Shown here piece after piece: positions 51,528-60,930 of a stretch of DNA of 64,000 nt; position 1 is the first letter of the stretch, and each line of letters begins with the position of its first letter. This stretch comes from a bacterium (GTDB lineage: Bacteria; Electryoneota; RPQS01): contig JADJEH010000017.1 of assembly GCA_016702305.1 (NCBI GenBank), positions 1-64,000 of the forward strand, read 5' to 3'. The notes under the pieces are model-generated. The model was not told where the DNA came from. It searched no databases and saw nothing but the letters and a program-made list of their open reading frames with translations. The translations under genes were made by a program, and so were the position numbers.

Positions 51528-52918
51528 GCGCAAAATACGTTCCCCGTGTTTTGATCGTTGACGACATTCGCGACACGGTCGAAGACTTTACCGACATGCT
51601 GCGGGGAATGGCCGAGTGCGTTCCGGCGTACTCGGCCGATGAAGCCCGAGCCCGCATCACATCGTCTAACTTTGATCTCATCCTGCTCGATTACGACCTC
51701 GGGCAGGGCAACACCGGGCTCGATATCCTCAAGTTTCTCGCCGACCGCAGGCTCGACACTCCGGTTATTATTATCTCGGTACACGTGGACTATCAACTTG
51801 TGAAAGAAGTGCTCTTTGCGGGTGCCGTGGACTTTTTGGGCAAGACGCCCGACCGCTCTGAGTTGCGTTCCGTCGTTGAACGTGGCTTGGCGAAGGGGCT
51901 CGAAGCCCGCGCCAGCCGGGCCCTGAAGAGCGATGTCAACAAGCTGTTTGCCGCCAAGCGCACGTGGCTCGCTACCGGTATCAGCCCGGCCATCGTTGCC
52001 GTGAACAATGAGGTCATGACCATCGCACCTGCCGAGATACAAGTGCTCATCACCGGAGAGTCCGGCACAGGTAAAGAGCGGATTGCCCGCGCCATTCATG
52101 AGTACAGTCTGCGCAAGGCCGGACCGTTTGTGGCGGTAAACTGCGCCGGCCTCGACGCCAATTGGGCCGACAGCGAACTGTTCGGTCACGTCAAAGGTGC
52201 TTTCACCGGAGCGGACAGCCTGCGCAAAGGCGCGTTCGAAAAAGCCCACGGCGGTACGCTGTTTCTTGATGAGATCGGCGACATGGATGTGGACGTCCAG
52301 ATGAAACTGCTGCGGGTCTTGGAGCAGAAGGAATTCAAACGCCTTGGCGGTGACGACCTGATGAAGACCGATGTCCGCGTGATTTGCGCGACGAATGTGG
52401 ACATGGAGAAAGGCGTCGCCGCCGGAAAGTTCCGGCTGGACCTCTTTCAACGCGTCAAAGCCGCCACCATTCACATCCCCCCGTTGCGTCAACGTCGGGA
52501 AGATATCCCCGGACTCGTCGCCGAGCTGCTGTCAGACATTAGAGTTGAACTGAAGAAGAACACCCTCACGATAACCAACGAAGCGTTACGCGCATTGCAG
52601 GCCAACGACTGGATCGGCAACACCCGTGAACTGGGCAACCTCCTGCTCAACGCCGCCTATCACTGTCCGGATGGGCGGCTGGATGTTCAGCACGTCGCCC
52701 CGGCGCGCGGCATTGCTGTCAATCCCTCGCGCTACAAAGACGCCAAGAATGAAATCCTCGAACAATTCCAATTCGAGTATTGGAAAACGCTCTGGGCCTA
52801 TTGCGGCGGCAACAAATCTGAAATGGCTCGAGTGTCCGGTGTATCACGCCAGGGCATTCGCAAGATCCTGGAACGTTATGCCATCGAGGTAACCCCTGTT
52901 TCCAGCGAAACCATATGA
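51524..52918 (+). CDS. NtrC-family sigma-54-dependent response regulator
   Basis: 464 aa. Receiver domain with acidic pair VDD (13-14), phosphoacceptor Asp56 in LILLDYDLG and Lys107. AAA+ domain: Walker A GESGTGKE (178-185), sigma-54 contact loop GAFTGA (225-230) and Walker B LFLDEIGD (~247-253). The C terminus has a Fis-type helix-turn-helix (NKSEMARVSGVSRQGIRKIL, ~430-450). All parts needed for sigma-54 activation are present. It is translationally coupled to the propeller kinase. A terminator at 53023 and a -24/-12 promoter at 53123 lie just downstream, so the next transcription unit is its obvious target. Confidence 0.93.
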   Translation: MSAKYVPRVLIVDDIRDTVEDFTDMLRGMAECVPAYSADEARARITSSNFDLILLDYDLGQGNTGLDILKFLADRRLDTPVIIISVHVDYQLVKEVLFAGAVDFLGKTPDRSELRSVVERGLAKGLEARASRALKSDVNKLFAAKRTWLATGISPAIVAVNNEVMTIAPAEIQVLITGESGTGKERIARAIHEYSLRKAGPFVAVNCAGLDANWADSELFGHVKGAFTGADSLRKGAFEKAHGGTLFLDEIGDMDVDVQMKLLRVLEQKEFKRLGGDDLMKTDVRVICATNVDMEKGVAAGKFRLDLFQRVKAATIHIPPLRQRREDIPGLVAELLSDIRVELKKNTLTITNEALRALQANDWIGNTRELGNLLLNAAYHCPDGRLDVQHVAPARGIAVNPSRYKDAKNEILEQFQFEYWKTLWAYCGGNKSEMARVSGVSRQGIRKILERYAIEVTPVSSETI

Positions 52919-53022
52919 ATTACAATGAAATAGCGAGTTATTCGGCTCGGCTGCATACTTCTGTTGTCAGTATTAGGTAACGTAAAAACATAATTTTAAC
53001 TTCGCATCGCCCGAAAAGCGTA

Positions 53023-53073
53023 AACCCCGGTTGACAGTTTCCAGAGAAACTCGTCGGCCGGGGTTGTTCTTTT
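53023..53073 (+). terminator. Terminator of the peptidase-kinase-regulator operon
   Basis: Outer stem AACCCCGG / CCGGGGTT, inner stem AGTTTC / GAAACT, followed by GTTCTTTT. It separates the regulator gene from the promoter at 53123. Confidence 0.8.
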
Positions 53074-53122
53074 GTCGCAGCAGTAGTATTTAAATACAAT
53101 TTTTTCAAATATCTAAAGCCCG

Positions 53123-53137
53123 TGGCATCGGCTTTGC
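53123..53137 (+). promoter_or_regulatory. Sigma-54 (-24/-12) promoter
   Basis: TGGCATCGGCTTTGC: TGGCA and TTGC separated by exactly six bases, with GG and GC twelve bases apart, as the sigma-54 consensus requires. Predicted transcription start near 53149, about 48 bases before the ATG at 53197. Lies 205 bp after the gene for an NtrC-type activator. No other element of this quality was noticed in the intergenic regions I scanned by eye. Confidence 0.8.
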
Positions 53138-53196
53138 CATAGACTACGTTACTTCACATCCTTGAACCTGAATCTCCCTCCAAGTGAGGATACCCC

Positions 53197-53532
53197 ATGC
53201 TCCAGCTCCAGTCGTCGCGGCCCATTTCACTTCGAGTCGTCACCCTGCTTGCACTCCTCGTCGTCGCGACCGGCCCAGCCATCGCGGGCACCGTATGGCA
53301 GCAGATGAAGGTCAATCCCCACGACGACGAGAAGGTCGCGGTCACTCCGCTCGCCAATAGCGAACCTGACGCCAGCTTCCCGCCAGCCACAGGGATTTGC
53401 TCTGATCAACGCCCGGTCCAACCAACAACCTCGGCTCCAGTTTCGCCACGTCGCCCTGTGGCAGCGTCCACCATACTTACCGACTCCACTCTCGCACGGC
53501 CCGCGCACTCCGCTGCACCCTCAGCCGAATGA
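53197..53532 (+). CDS. Small exported Pro/Ser/Ala-rich protein
   Basis: 111 aa, not recognised. A basic N terminus and hydrophobic core (SLRVVTLLALLVVATGPAIA) form a signal peptide; the mature ~80 residues start GTVWQQMKVNPHDDEKV and are rich in Pro, Ser, Thr and Ala without predicted fold. One cysteine in the mature part. Preceded by AGTGAGGA and by the sigma-54 promoter, so it should be produced when the propeller kinase/NtrC pair is active. It could be a secreted signal, a small wall or surface peptide, or a substrate of the neighbouring peptidases; none of these is shown. 54 bp before the Fis-type gene. Confidence 0.65.
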   Translation: MLQLQSSRPISLRVVTLLALLVVATGPAIAGTVWQQMKVNPHDDEKVAVTPLANSEPDASFPPATGICSDQRPVQPTTSAPVSPRRPVAASTILTDSTLARPAHSAAPSAE

Positions 53533-53586
53533 TCCTTTCTAGCATGCATGTGTATATTCTGCTTGACTCATCTCAATCCCCTACCT

Positions 53587-53952
53587 ATGGAATCACTCAG
53601 CGTTATCAATGATGCACTTGCCGAATCGCTTATGACGGCGCCGCTATCCGCATCGCATGAGTACGCCGCGGCCCCGCGGCGAGTACGCAAGCCGAAAGAG
53701 AGTCAGAAGACTGTGCGAATCGGCAAAGCTGTGTTTCTCCTCGATTGGGAAATCGCAAACCTTCAATTTCGCCGCTCGTACTTGAAAGCCGCTTTGGACT
53801 TGCATGGCGGCAATATCCAACAAACTGCGCGCGCCCTCGGCATCGTCCGCCGCACCTTGCAGATCCAGATGATTGCACTTGGCCTGCGAGAAAAGCGGCC
53901 TGAAAAATCGCGCGGCCCTCATAGCGAGGCGAAGCCCATTCGCAAGACCTGA
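53587..53952 (+). CDS. Stand-alone Fis-type DNA-binding protein
   Basis: 121 aa, starting MESLSVINDALAESLMTAPL (ATG 53587; an in-frame upstream ATG at 53548 gives a less likely start). The C-terminal ~45 residues are a Fis/HTH_8 helix-turn-helix (YLKAALDLHGGNIQQTARAL, GIVRRTLQIQMIALGL), the DNA-binding part of NtrC-like regulators without receiver or AAA+ domain. The N-terminal half has a basic patch (RRVRKPKESQK). Probably in the sigma-54-driven unit with the small exported protein, where it could modulate or bridge the same promoter. Confidence 0.75.
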   Translation: MESLSVINDALAESLMTAPLSASHEYAAAPRRVRKPKESQKTVRIGKAVFLLDWEIANLQFRRSYLKAALDLHGGNIQQTARALGIVRRTLQIQMIALGLREKRPEKSRGPHSEAKPIRKT

Positions 53953-54098
53953 TGTTGCGCGAATGCAAATGAGGATGCGGGGGGCGCACGACACGGGCCG
54001 GCCGCACAGCTTACGACACTGTCGGCCGCCGTGTCGAGCTAATTTACGACTTCCTGACTGTCAGACAACTCAAATCGCACCTTCCGAGCTCTGAAATC

Positions 54099-54131
54099 AA
54101 AAAGCCCTTGGCGCAGCACCGGGGGCTTTGG
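54099..54131. terminator. Bidirectional terminator between convergent units
   Basis: AAAGCCC(TT)GG / CC(GG)GGGCTTT stem with A-rich and T-rich flanks, serving both the + unit ending 53952 and the - gene ending 54151. Confidence 0.75.
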
Positions 54132-54150
54132 TTTGTGGAATCTCGCCTGT

Positions 54151-57100
54151 CTATTTCAACAGGATCATCTTCGTCGTCTTCATCAAGTTGCCGCTCCGCA
54201 GTCGTGCGAAATAGATGCCGCTTGGTAGAGTCTGCCCGTCAAATACCGCCGCATGATCGCCCGCGTTCTGCACTTCGTTTACGAGCACCGCCACCTGCGC
54301 GCCCACTACATTGTAAATTACCAATTCGGTCCGCGCCGTCACCGGCAGTGAATAAGGAATCGTCGTCGCTGGATTAAACGGATTGGGATAACTCGGCCGC
54401 AAGCTAAACTGCAACGGAACCGGAGCAATGCCAGCGCCTGTTCCGCTCTGCTGTACAGTCAATTCGATGGGCACGACTGCAGTACTGTCAAGCACGGGGC
54501 AGTGCAACAGCACACCCGGACGATACAAACCCGACGGCAGGGAGGTGCCATCAACCGTTAGCGTCAACGGCAAGCTGCCGCTCGCCGACACCGTGCCTGA
54601 CAAAGGAGTGACCGTTAGCCAATCTGTTCGATATTCCAATTGATTGAGCACAAGGCGGTCGCCGTTGGGATTGTTGCGAATCGTGCCGACGGTCGTCAGC
54701 ATGCCGTTCCATGCCGTCGTCACCGCGCAGCCTGTCGCCAGATCACCGTCCCGACCCGTGAGCGTGGCCACCTGTCGCATCTCATGCGTAAGCGGATTTA
54801 TTCGCCACAATGAGTTTATGCCTGTTTCCGCGGCGCTGCAACTCACAAGCAAGCTGAATCCTTCAACATCGTCTCGTATCCATGATAGCCCGGCGATCGG
54901 CAGGTTCAACACGTTTTCAATAGTTGACATTAGCTCCCCGTCGCGATCCACTTCGTAAAGATCGCTATACATATCCGCCGCCCAGAAGTGATCCGTCGCC
55001 GGATCATAAGCCAAGGCGCGTCCCGGGCTGAGTTGGGTGAACGGAATGGTCACCGTCCACAATCCGTTCAAGTCAATACCTTGTATCTGCCACAATTCCT
55101 GAGGCGAGCCATACAGATACTGGCCGTCAAAGCACATGTCGAACCACCCGATGGGATCCGTAGCCGGCTGCGCGAGCGTATCGAGCAAACTACCGTCGCC
55201 GCCGAATACATAAATGCTGTTTGCACCGCTTGGCCCGCTCGATCCGCATGCATACCATCGCCCATCGGCGTACTCGCAGCCGAGGATGTGCGGATCGTTG
55301 GTCAACGTGGTGACGTTTGTCTCCTGCAGTACTCCCATCGGCGGCACCGGCACGCCGTTCACAAAATATGCCGTCGAGATCGAGAAATCAAGCGGCCCGT
55401 TGCCGCCATTCCCGATTTCCACGCCAACCTGAGTCTGTAAACTCTCCGCGATAGCAAGCCGCAGCGAGTCCGGTGAAACCGCTACTTCAGGGTGCAGCAT
55501 GCTGATATTCACAGTCGTCGTGCTGTCAAAGTACACCATGACCTCCGGTACCACCGCGTCGTTGAATCCTCGCCGCGATACAATCAGCGCTCGTGTGCCG
55601 GCCAACACTTCGTCAATTTGATAAAATCCGCCAGCATCCGTTGAATCAAATGCGACGTGGTTTGCCACTCGTATCACGGCTCCGGCAATCGGTTCACCTG
55701 TGCCCTCCGATGTGATCTGTCCTGCCACCGAACCCAGACTCGTTCGGAAATCAGCGTCAATTAGGATCCTTCGGCCGTCCACAACGTTGGCGCAGCCCGG
55801 TGCATAGGTCGCGCCGCGCGCCAGCTCCAAGCCGCGCTCAGCCAACGCATCATGAATGCCAATCGTGACGCCGGGAATATCGTCGCTGGTTGAGGCCAGC
55901 AGATCCATCGTAATGTCGTTGTACATGAACAACAGCTTGCCATTGCCGCCAACCGAAGGATACGCTATCGGATCGAGCAGCAGCAACTGAAAATCAAGAC
56001 TGGCATCCGAGTAAGTGTAGCCGCCGCCGGATGCTTTCCATTGCACGATGAACGCGTGATGTTCTTCGTCATAGTACGTCCACACGCCTTGACCCGCGCC
56101 GGACGTCTTCAAATCGTCCCAGTAGATGGCCACCATATTGGCCGGCGCCAGAATCGCCGGAAGTGGACGATTCAGCGGAGTATCTGTCCATGTCTCGTTG
56201 CCAAATGCCGCCCACCCGTTCGAACAAATTGTGATCGAATCAAAGGTCTGATCGTAAAACGTGAATGAAAATGGCAACGCGCGTAGCGACGTCCAGTTCT
56301 GCGTGATCTGCGTTTTCTCACCCGGGTCCTCAATATTCAGGTCGATCCCGAGACCGCCGCTGAGATCAACGTAGTCAAACTCCAACTCTGGGGGATAGGC
56401 CATGTCACCATCGTCGTAAGAGTAGTATCCAAAAGCATCCGGTCCGCACGGGTCGGTTGGCGACGTCGTACCCAACGGTACCAAGAACACCACTGTGTCA
56501 CGCTGACCAGCCGCTGTTTCCACAATCATGCGGAATTGCACTTGCGCTCCGTTGTACATGAGCGAGTCCGCGGCGATGCTAAACGAATTTCCGCCATTGC
56601 TCGCCGTGCCGCCCACCTGAACATCACCAAAGGTTCCGTTTGCGTCCATAACTCTGGCCAGAGGATTCAGCGACGTCAATGTGGCCGTTGTCCCGCTAAG
56701 CGGCTGCGCGCCAACATTAGCGAGCGTTACCACGAGCTCCCGCGCCGTCCCCGGCTGCCAAGCTCCACCGAGAATCTCATGGGCCACGTACTCCGGTTTC
56801 CCCGCCAGCGCCGTATACGAAACCACGCTCTCTGTGGCCTGGTGATCGCCCTGAACGGTTAGTCGTAAAGATCCCTGTGCACCATGATTCATCAATTGCG
56901 AAACCTGCACGCGAAACGCACTGCCCGGTACGGCCAGCATGCCGGGTTCCAAATCCGGATAGTTAATCGGTGCCGACAAAACCGTGAAATATTCGCTGAG
57001 ACTCGCGAGCTCCGCTTGTATGCCCGTTTCCGTGATCGTCTCGCCGAAGTTTTTTATCCGCATCGTCAGGTCAATGACTTCGCCCGGATTGAATTCGCCG

Positions 57101-59151
57101 TCGGCATTGCCCACAGTGCCGTTGATGTTATCGTCGTCAATAGCCACGCTGTCCAACGCCACCCATACTCCGATATTGCCGCACGCAATGTCCGCAAGAT
57201 ATGGTTTGTGGTTCATTTTCGTTACCGTAACGGAGATCGTACCCGCCGAATCTACCGTCAACGGCAACGTCGCGGCGCCACTTGAGTCCGTGAGCGCCCG
57301 GCAGACATCACCGTCACCCTCGATCACCACCACAAGCGCTGCGGCGACTGGTAAGTCCGTCAGAGTGTCGCTTACGGTAACGGTCAGTTGCCGCGCTCCA
57401 ATCGGAAGCGCCGTCGAGTGCGCCGCCGTTATAATCGTCGGTGTATCCGTCCACATACGCAAGGCCGGATCACCGATGACATTAGTGTGACCAACGCGCG
57501 TGGTGTATTCTAAATTGCCTATTCCATAGGTCTGCGCTAAGGTGATAATACCGGCCAAATGACATGATCCGGTCCGCTCAATGCCCAGTTGCGACATCGC
57601 ATTGATGAACCCCCCGCCGAACGTCTGAAAATACGTGGCATTTTCATCGAGCGAACTGTAACCGATTGCAGCGACCGCGCCTTTCGGTGTGTTCGCCGTT
57701 CCGGCCAACACGAATTCTTCAGCCAGGCAAGTTTGATAGTCGAAGCCGCCCGTCCCGCCGGCCATCAGGATGGACACTGGATGACGCCAGGCATTCGTAC
57801 ACATGTGCCAGAAACTTTGCAGAGAGCCCACCCAATACCCGGCGTAATAAAACAAACCAATGCCTTCAGTAAACTGCTCACACAGATAATTCTGGTCGGC
57901 GATGCTCACCGCATAGCTGACAACGTTGTCTTGTATACCCGTATACTGCCGTAACTGCCGATCGGCCCACTGTACCGCAAACAGATTGTTGGGCTGCTCC
58001 ATGCCAACGATGGCGTAGAGCAAGGCGCGCGCCGTCCAATTCGTATCGTTCACCAGCGTTTCGCGCTCATACATCATCAGTTTCCGCCAGGCCGTGGCAA
58101 ACTCCGATGAACTCGTAGCCGAGATGCGCCCAATGGAAACATCCGGCAAGAGGTCATTGCCGCCTAACAGCGCGAAGAACTGATCCAACTGCCCGTTTCC
58201 GCTGGTTGGTAATCCAAATGAGCTGGATGGATCGCCCATAATGCACACATGCTCAAGCGGCGTCGCGGTGTTCTCGTAGTAGTCAAGAATCGTGCTCCGT
58301 AAAACTCCGGCGCTCGGACTAGTCGCGAAGCGGTGGACGATCACATCGTAACCACAGCGGCTCCGCCATGCCGCTAAACTGTCCGTCCACGGATTCACAC
58401 TGGCCTGATCCCGCGCCACAATGAGATAGGTCCCCGGTGCCGTCGTCACGTCGTCGAGTACGTCTTCGTCCAAATTACGGATGAACTCGCGGTACAACGC
58501 CGCATATTCGCCTGAAATGCGCCGCGGCGCCGTGAGTTCATTCAGACCCGGCTCGCTGTTCCCGATAAGCTCCACTTCAAGCGTATGATAGACCCGCGCC
58601 TGCCGCGTCACCGGATTCACTTGCACCGGAAAAAGCGTCACATTGACAACCCGAAAATCGCGCATGATCATGGGCGCCGACATCGTCGCCGCGTCCGGCG
58701 GGTACCACACATCCGCCGAATAAAAAACCGGGTCCTGCGAAAATTGCAGGGACCCGGCTACATCCTCAGGATAAGGCAGTGCGTCGTAATCGTCAATCAC
58801 ATCATACTCGGCGGCCACAATCCGCAGTTCCACACCGCCCATGTCCGCCACGCGGTACAGCCGCGATAGTCCCGGCACCGCCGGCGCACCCGGTGCGATG
58901 TGCAGCGGTTCGCCAACCAGCGTGGCCACCGTCCCGAGACGAAATCCGCTGATCTGCTCCGTGAATTCAATCCGTGAATCATTGAGCGCAATGCGCGTCA
59001 ACGCCGGATTGTCGGAGTGCACCGAGAGCGCGTCTCCGACTCCGCCAGTCGTGCCGACTGGCGCGAACAGCGCCTCCGCCAAAGCAGTGTCGAAAGCAAG
59101 CGAGGGGAGAGAAAAGCACAGAATACAGCATGTGAGAGCAGCGGGCTTCAT
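54151..59151 (-). CDS. T9SS-exported gingipain-like (C25) protein with replaced catalytic residues
   Basis: 1666 aa, preceded by AGGAGG. Signal peptide MKPAALTCCILCFSLPSLA. Residues ~150-590 follow the C25 peptidase layout: TYLIVARDQ, RSRCGYDVIVHRF, VCIMGDPSSSF, DVSIGRISATSSSEF, CLAEEFVLAGTANTPKGAVAAIGYSS and NVIGDPALRMW. Where active gingipains have TGHG, this protein has AGYW (Tyr439); where they have the SVACVNGNF-type Cys loop, it has LMAGGTGGF (Gly465). It is therefore probably not a peptidase. Then come CARDB-like domains (~680-900), a beta-sandwich of the YDDG type, a carboxypeptidase-regulatory domain (~1190-1260), a propeller-like stretch, and a T9SS sorting domain (RPSYPNPFNPATTIPY, KMILLK). 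The gene is convergent with the sigma-54 unit. Confidence 0.85.
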   Translation of the reverse strand: MKPAALTCCILCFSLPSLAFDTALAEALFAPVGTTGGVGDALSVHSDNPALTRIALNDSRIEFTEQISGFRLGTVATLVGEPLHIAPGAPAVPGLSRLYRVADMGGVELRIVAAEYDVIDDYDALPYPEDVAGSLQFSQDPVFYSADVWYPPDAATMSAPMIMRDFRVVNVTLFPVQVNPVTRQARVYHTLEVELIGNSEPGLNELTAPRRISGEYAALYREFIRNLDEDVLDDVTTAPGTYLIVARDQASVNPWTDSLAAWRSRCGYDVIVHRFATSPSAGVLRSTILDYYENTATPLEHVCIMGDPSSSFGLPTSGNGQLDQFFALLGGNDLLPDVSIGRISATSSSEFATAWRKLMMYERETLVNDTNWTARALLYAIVGMEQPNNLFAVQWADRQLRQYTGIQDNVVSYAVSIADQNYLCEQFTEGIGLFYYAGYWVGSLQSFWHMCTNAWRHPVSILMAGGTGGFDYQTCLAEEFVLAGTANTPKGAVAAIGYSSLDENATYFQTFGGGFINAMSQLGIERTGSCHLAGIITLAQTYGIGNLEYTTRVGHTNVIGDPALRMWTDTPTIITAAHSTALPIGARQLTVTVSDTLTDLPVAAALVVVIEGDGDVCRALTDSSGAATLPLTVDSAGTISVTVTKMNHKPYLADIACGNIGVWVALDSVAIDDDNINGTVGNADGEFNPGEVIDLTMRIKNFGETITETGIQAELASLSEYFTVLSAPINYPDLEPGMLAVPGSAFRVQVSQLMNHGAQGSLRLTVQGDHQATESVVSYTALAGKPEYVAHEILGGAWQPGTARELVVTLANVGAQPLSGTTATLTSLNPLARVMDANGTFGDVQVGGTASNGGNSFSIAADSLMYNGAQVQFRMIVETAAGQRDTVVFLVPLGTTSPTDPCGPDAFGYYSYDDGDMAYPPELEFDYVDLSGGLGIDLNIEDPGEKTQITQNWTSLRALPFSFTFYDQTFDSITICSNGWAAFGNETWTDTPLNRPLPAILAPANMVAIYWDDLKTSGAGQGVWTYYDEEHHAFIVQWKASGGGYTYSDASLDFQLLLLDPIAYPSVGGNGKLLFMYNDITMDLLASTSDDIPGVTIGIHDALAERGLELARGATYAPGCANVVDGRRILIDADFRTSLGSVAGQITSEGTGEPIAGAVIRVANHVAFDSTDAGGFYQIDEVLAGTRALIVSRRGFNDAVVPEVMVYFDSTTTVNISMLHPEVAVSPDSLRLAIAESLQTQVGVEIGNGGNGPLDFSISTAYFVNGVPVPPMGVLQETNVTTLTNDPHILGCEYADGRWYACGSSGPSGANSIYVFGGDGSLLDTLAQPATDPIGWFDMCFDGQYLYGSPQELWQIQGIDLNGLWTVTIPFTQLSPGRALAYDPATDHFWAADMYSDLYEVDRDGELMSTIENVLNLPIAGLSWIRDDVEGFSLLVSCSAAETGINSLWRINPLTHEMRQVATLTGRDGDLATGCAVTTAWNGMLTTVGTIRNNPNGDRLVLNQLEYRTDWLTVTPLSGTVSASGSLPLTLTVDGTSLPSGLYRPGVLLHCPVLDSTAVVPIELTVQQSGTGAGIAPVPLQFSLRPSYPNPFNPATTIPYSLPVTARTELVIYNVVGAQVAVLVNEVQNAGDHAAVFDGQTLPSGIYFARLRSGNLMKTTKMILLK

Positions 59152-59420
59152 CTTTGCCTCCTGGTAATGAGCGGCGGGGCTGGCTTCTTTCGGCCAGCAA
59201 TTCCCCTGTCATGAATCTAGGCTCCGTCATCGGAAAAAGCAAGCCCGTCGCTCGCTCCTGCTTGAACATCCGCACAAGCCGCCCCTGCCTGCACGTCCGA
59301 TTCTCCCCTGAGGCCAATACCGCTTGAAACTTAGGCCGCGTTGTAATATCTTACCTCACTTCCGAGGGCCAAGGTACCTCTCGCCTTCCACTTTCTATCC
59401 TTACAGAAAGCGAATCTCAC
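59152..59420. other. Divergent intergenic region
   Basis: About 270 bp between the C25-like gene (-) and the peptide transporter (+). Holds the ribosome-binding site of the C25-like gene (AGGAGG on the minus strand at about 59158). No other feature supported. Confidence 0.45.
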
Positions 59421-60905
59421 ATGACCACAGCGGACACGCTGGACGGCCGCACGCTCTTCGGTTTCCGCATGGGCTATTGGATGCTCTGCGTCATCGAAAT
59501 GTTCGAGCGGCTGGCTTACTTTACCGTGCGCAGCGTCGTGGCTGTGTACATCATGCAGGCCGACGATCCCGGCGGCTTGCATCTGACCGCCGCCGACAAA
59601 GGCACGATCTTCGCCTGGTGGTTCGTCTTCCAATCCATCCTGCCAATGTTCACGGGCGGCTATGCTGACCGCTACGGATACAAGAAGACAATCTTCTTCT
59701 CCGTCACCATGAACATCATCGGCTTCGTGATGATGGCCTATCTGCGCACATTCTGGGGCTTCTTTGCCGGCGTGATGGTCCTGGCCACCGGCACCGCGTT
59801 CTTCAAACCTGGTCTGCAAGGTTCGCTGGCGCAGAATCTCGACAAGACGAACTCTTCCGTCGGCTGGGGTATCTTCTATTGGATCGTGAATGTCGGTGCC
59901 TTCATCGCACATCCGCTCGCCGGCGTGTTGCAGGTCGGTATCGGCTGGAAGGCTGTCTTTCTTGGTTCCGCCGCGTTTACGGCGTGTAATTACTTCATGC
60001 TGTTCACGTTCAAGGACTTCGATTCGAAAGCCGACAAGACGGAAGGACCGCTGCATGTTTTCGCCCGCACGATCAAGAACATCTTCGAACCGCGGCTGCT
60101 GATATGGCTGGCGATCATGTCCTGCTTCTGGCTGATGATGTATCAGCTATGGGACCTGCATCCCAATTTCCTCACTGATTGGGTGGACAGCTCCGCCGTC
60201 GCAAGCATGCTCCCGAACTTCATGACGCACGAAACTGACCGCGGCCTGCAAGTCTTGCAGCAGAACATGCTCGCCTTGAACTCGCTGCTTATTGTGATCT
60301 GTATGATCCCTGTTTCCTGGCTCGTCAGACGGCTGCGCACGCTCGAAACAATGGTCATCGGCATGCTTATCGCCACTTGCGGCGTCCTCGTCGCCGGGCT
60401 GACGGGCAGCGGCTGGATTTTCCTGCTGGGAGTCGTGTTCTTTAGCGCCGGTGAAATGCTAACCGGTCCCAAGAAAAACGAGTACCTCGGCCTGATCGCC
60501 CCCGAAGGCAAAAAAGGTCTTTACCTCGGTTACGTGAACATTCCTGTTGGCGTCGGCGGCTTCTTCGGCTCCAAGCTCGCCGGCTATCTCTACGGCAATT
60601 TCGGTGAGAAAGCCGTGCTCGCTCAGAAGTACATTCTCGAACATACACCGTTTGGTCAAGGTAAAACGTGGGACGGAGACGTCGAGTCGCTGTCTTCCTT
60701 GCTGGGCGTAGAACGCACCGCCGCATTCGCTAAACTTCAAGAGCTCACAAACTCCACCGCGCCGCAAGCCACTCAGTTGCTCTGGGACACCTATTCGCCG
60801 CAATACGCGGTTTGGTTCCCCTTCGCCATCATCGGCGTCGTCGCAGTTGTTGCGCTGATTATCTTCGCGCAAATGGCCAAGCGTTGGTCCGACATGAACG
60901 CATAA
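59421..60905 (+). CDS. POT/PTR-family proton-coupled peptide transporter
   Basis: 494 aa inner-membrane protein of the major facilitator fold. The POT signature is present at residues ~25-33 (EMFERLAYF, an ExxER-type motif), then GGYADRYGYKKT in loop 2-3 and the second family motif FYWIVNVGAFIAHPLAG at ~153-170. KKNEYLGLIAPEGKKGLYLG lies in the C-terminal half. It imports di- and tripeptides using the proton gradient. It lies near exported peptidases (pepC at 42967, C13-like at 44850), so it may recover their products; that is context only. Followed by a strong terminator. Confidence 0.87.
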   Translation: MTTADTLDGRTLFGFRMGYWMLCVIEMFERLAYFTVRSVVAVYIMQADDPGGLHLTAADKGTIFAWWFVFQSILPMFTGGYADRYGYKKTIFFSVTMNIIGFVMMAYLRTFWGFFAGVMVLATGTAFFKPGLQGSLAQNLDKTNSSVGWGIFYWIVNVGAFIAHPLAGVLQVGIGWKAVFLGSAAFTACNYFMLFTFKDFDSKADKTEGPLHVFARTIKNIFEPRLLIWLAIMSCFWLMMYQLWDLHPNFLTDWVDSSAVASMLPNFMTHETDRGLQVLQQNMLALNSLLIVICMIPVSWLVRRLRTLETMVIGMLIATCGVLVAGLTGSGWIFLLGVVFFSAGEMLTGPKKNEYLGLIAPEGKKGLYLGYVNIPVGVGGFFGSKLAGYLYGNFGEKAVLAQKYILEHTPFGQGKTWDGDVESLSSLLGVERTAAFAKLQELTNSTAPQATQLLWDTYSPQYAVWFPFAIIGVVAVVALIIFAQMAKRWSDMNA

Positions 60906-60930
60906 CCGCAATTCGACACCTGCCTAAAGC

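Noticed and set aside
51440..52492. Long minus-strand open frame opposite the NtrC gene
   Set aside because: The + strand encodes all NtrC motifs; the minus frame has no known domain.
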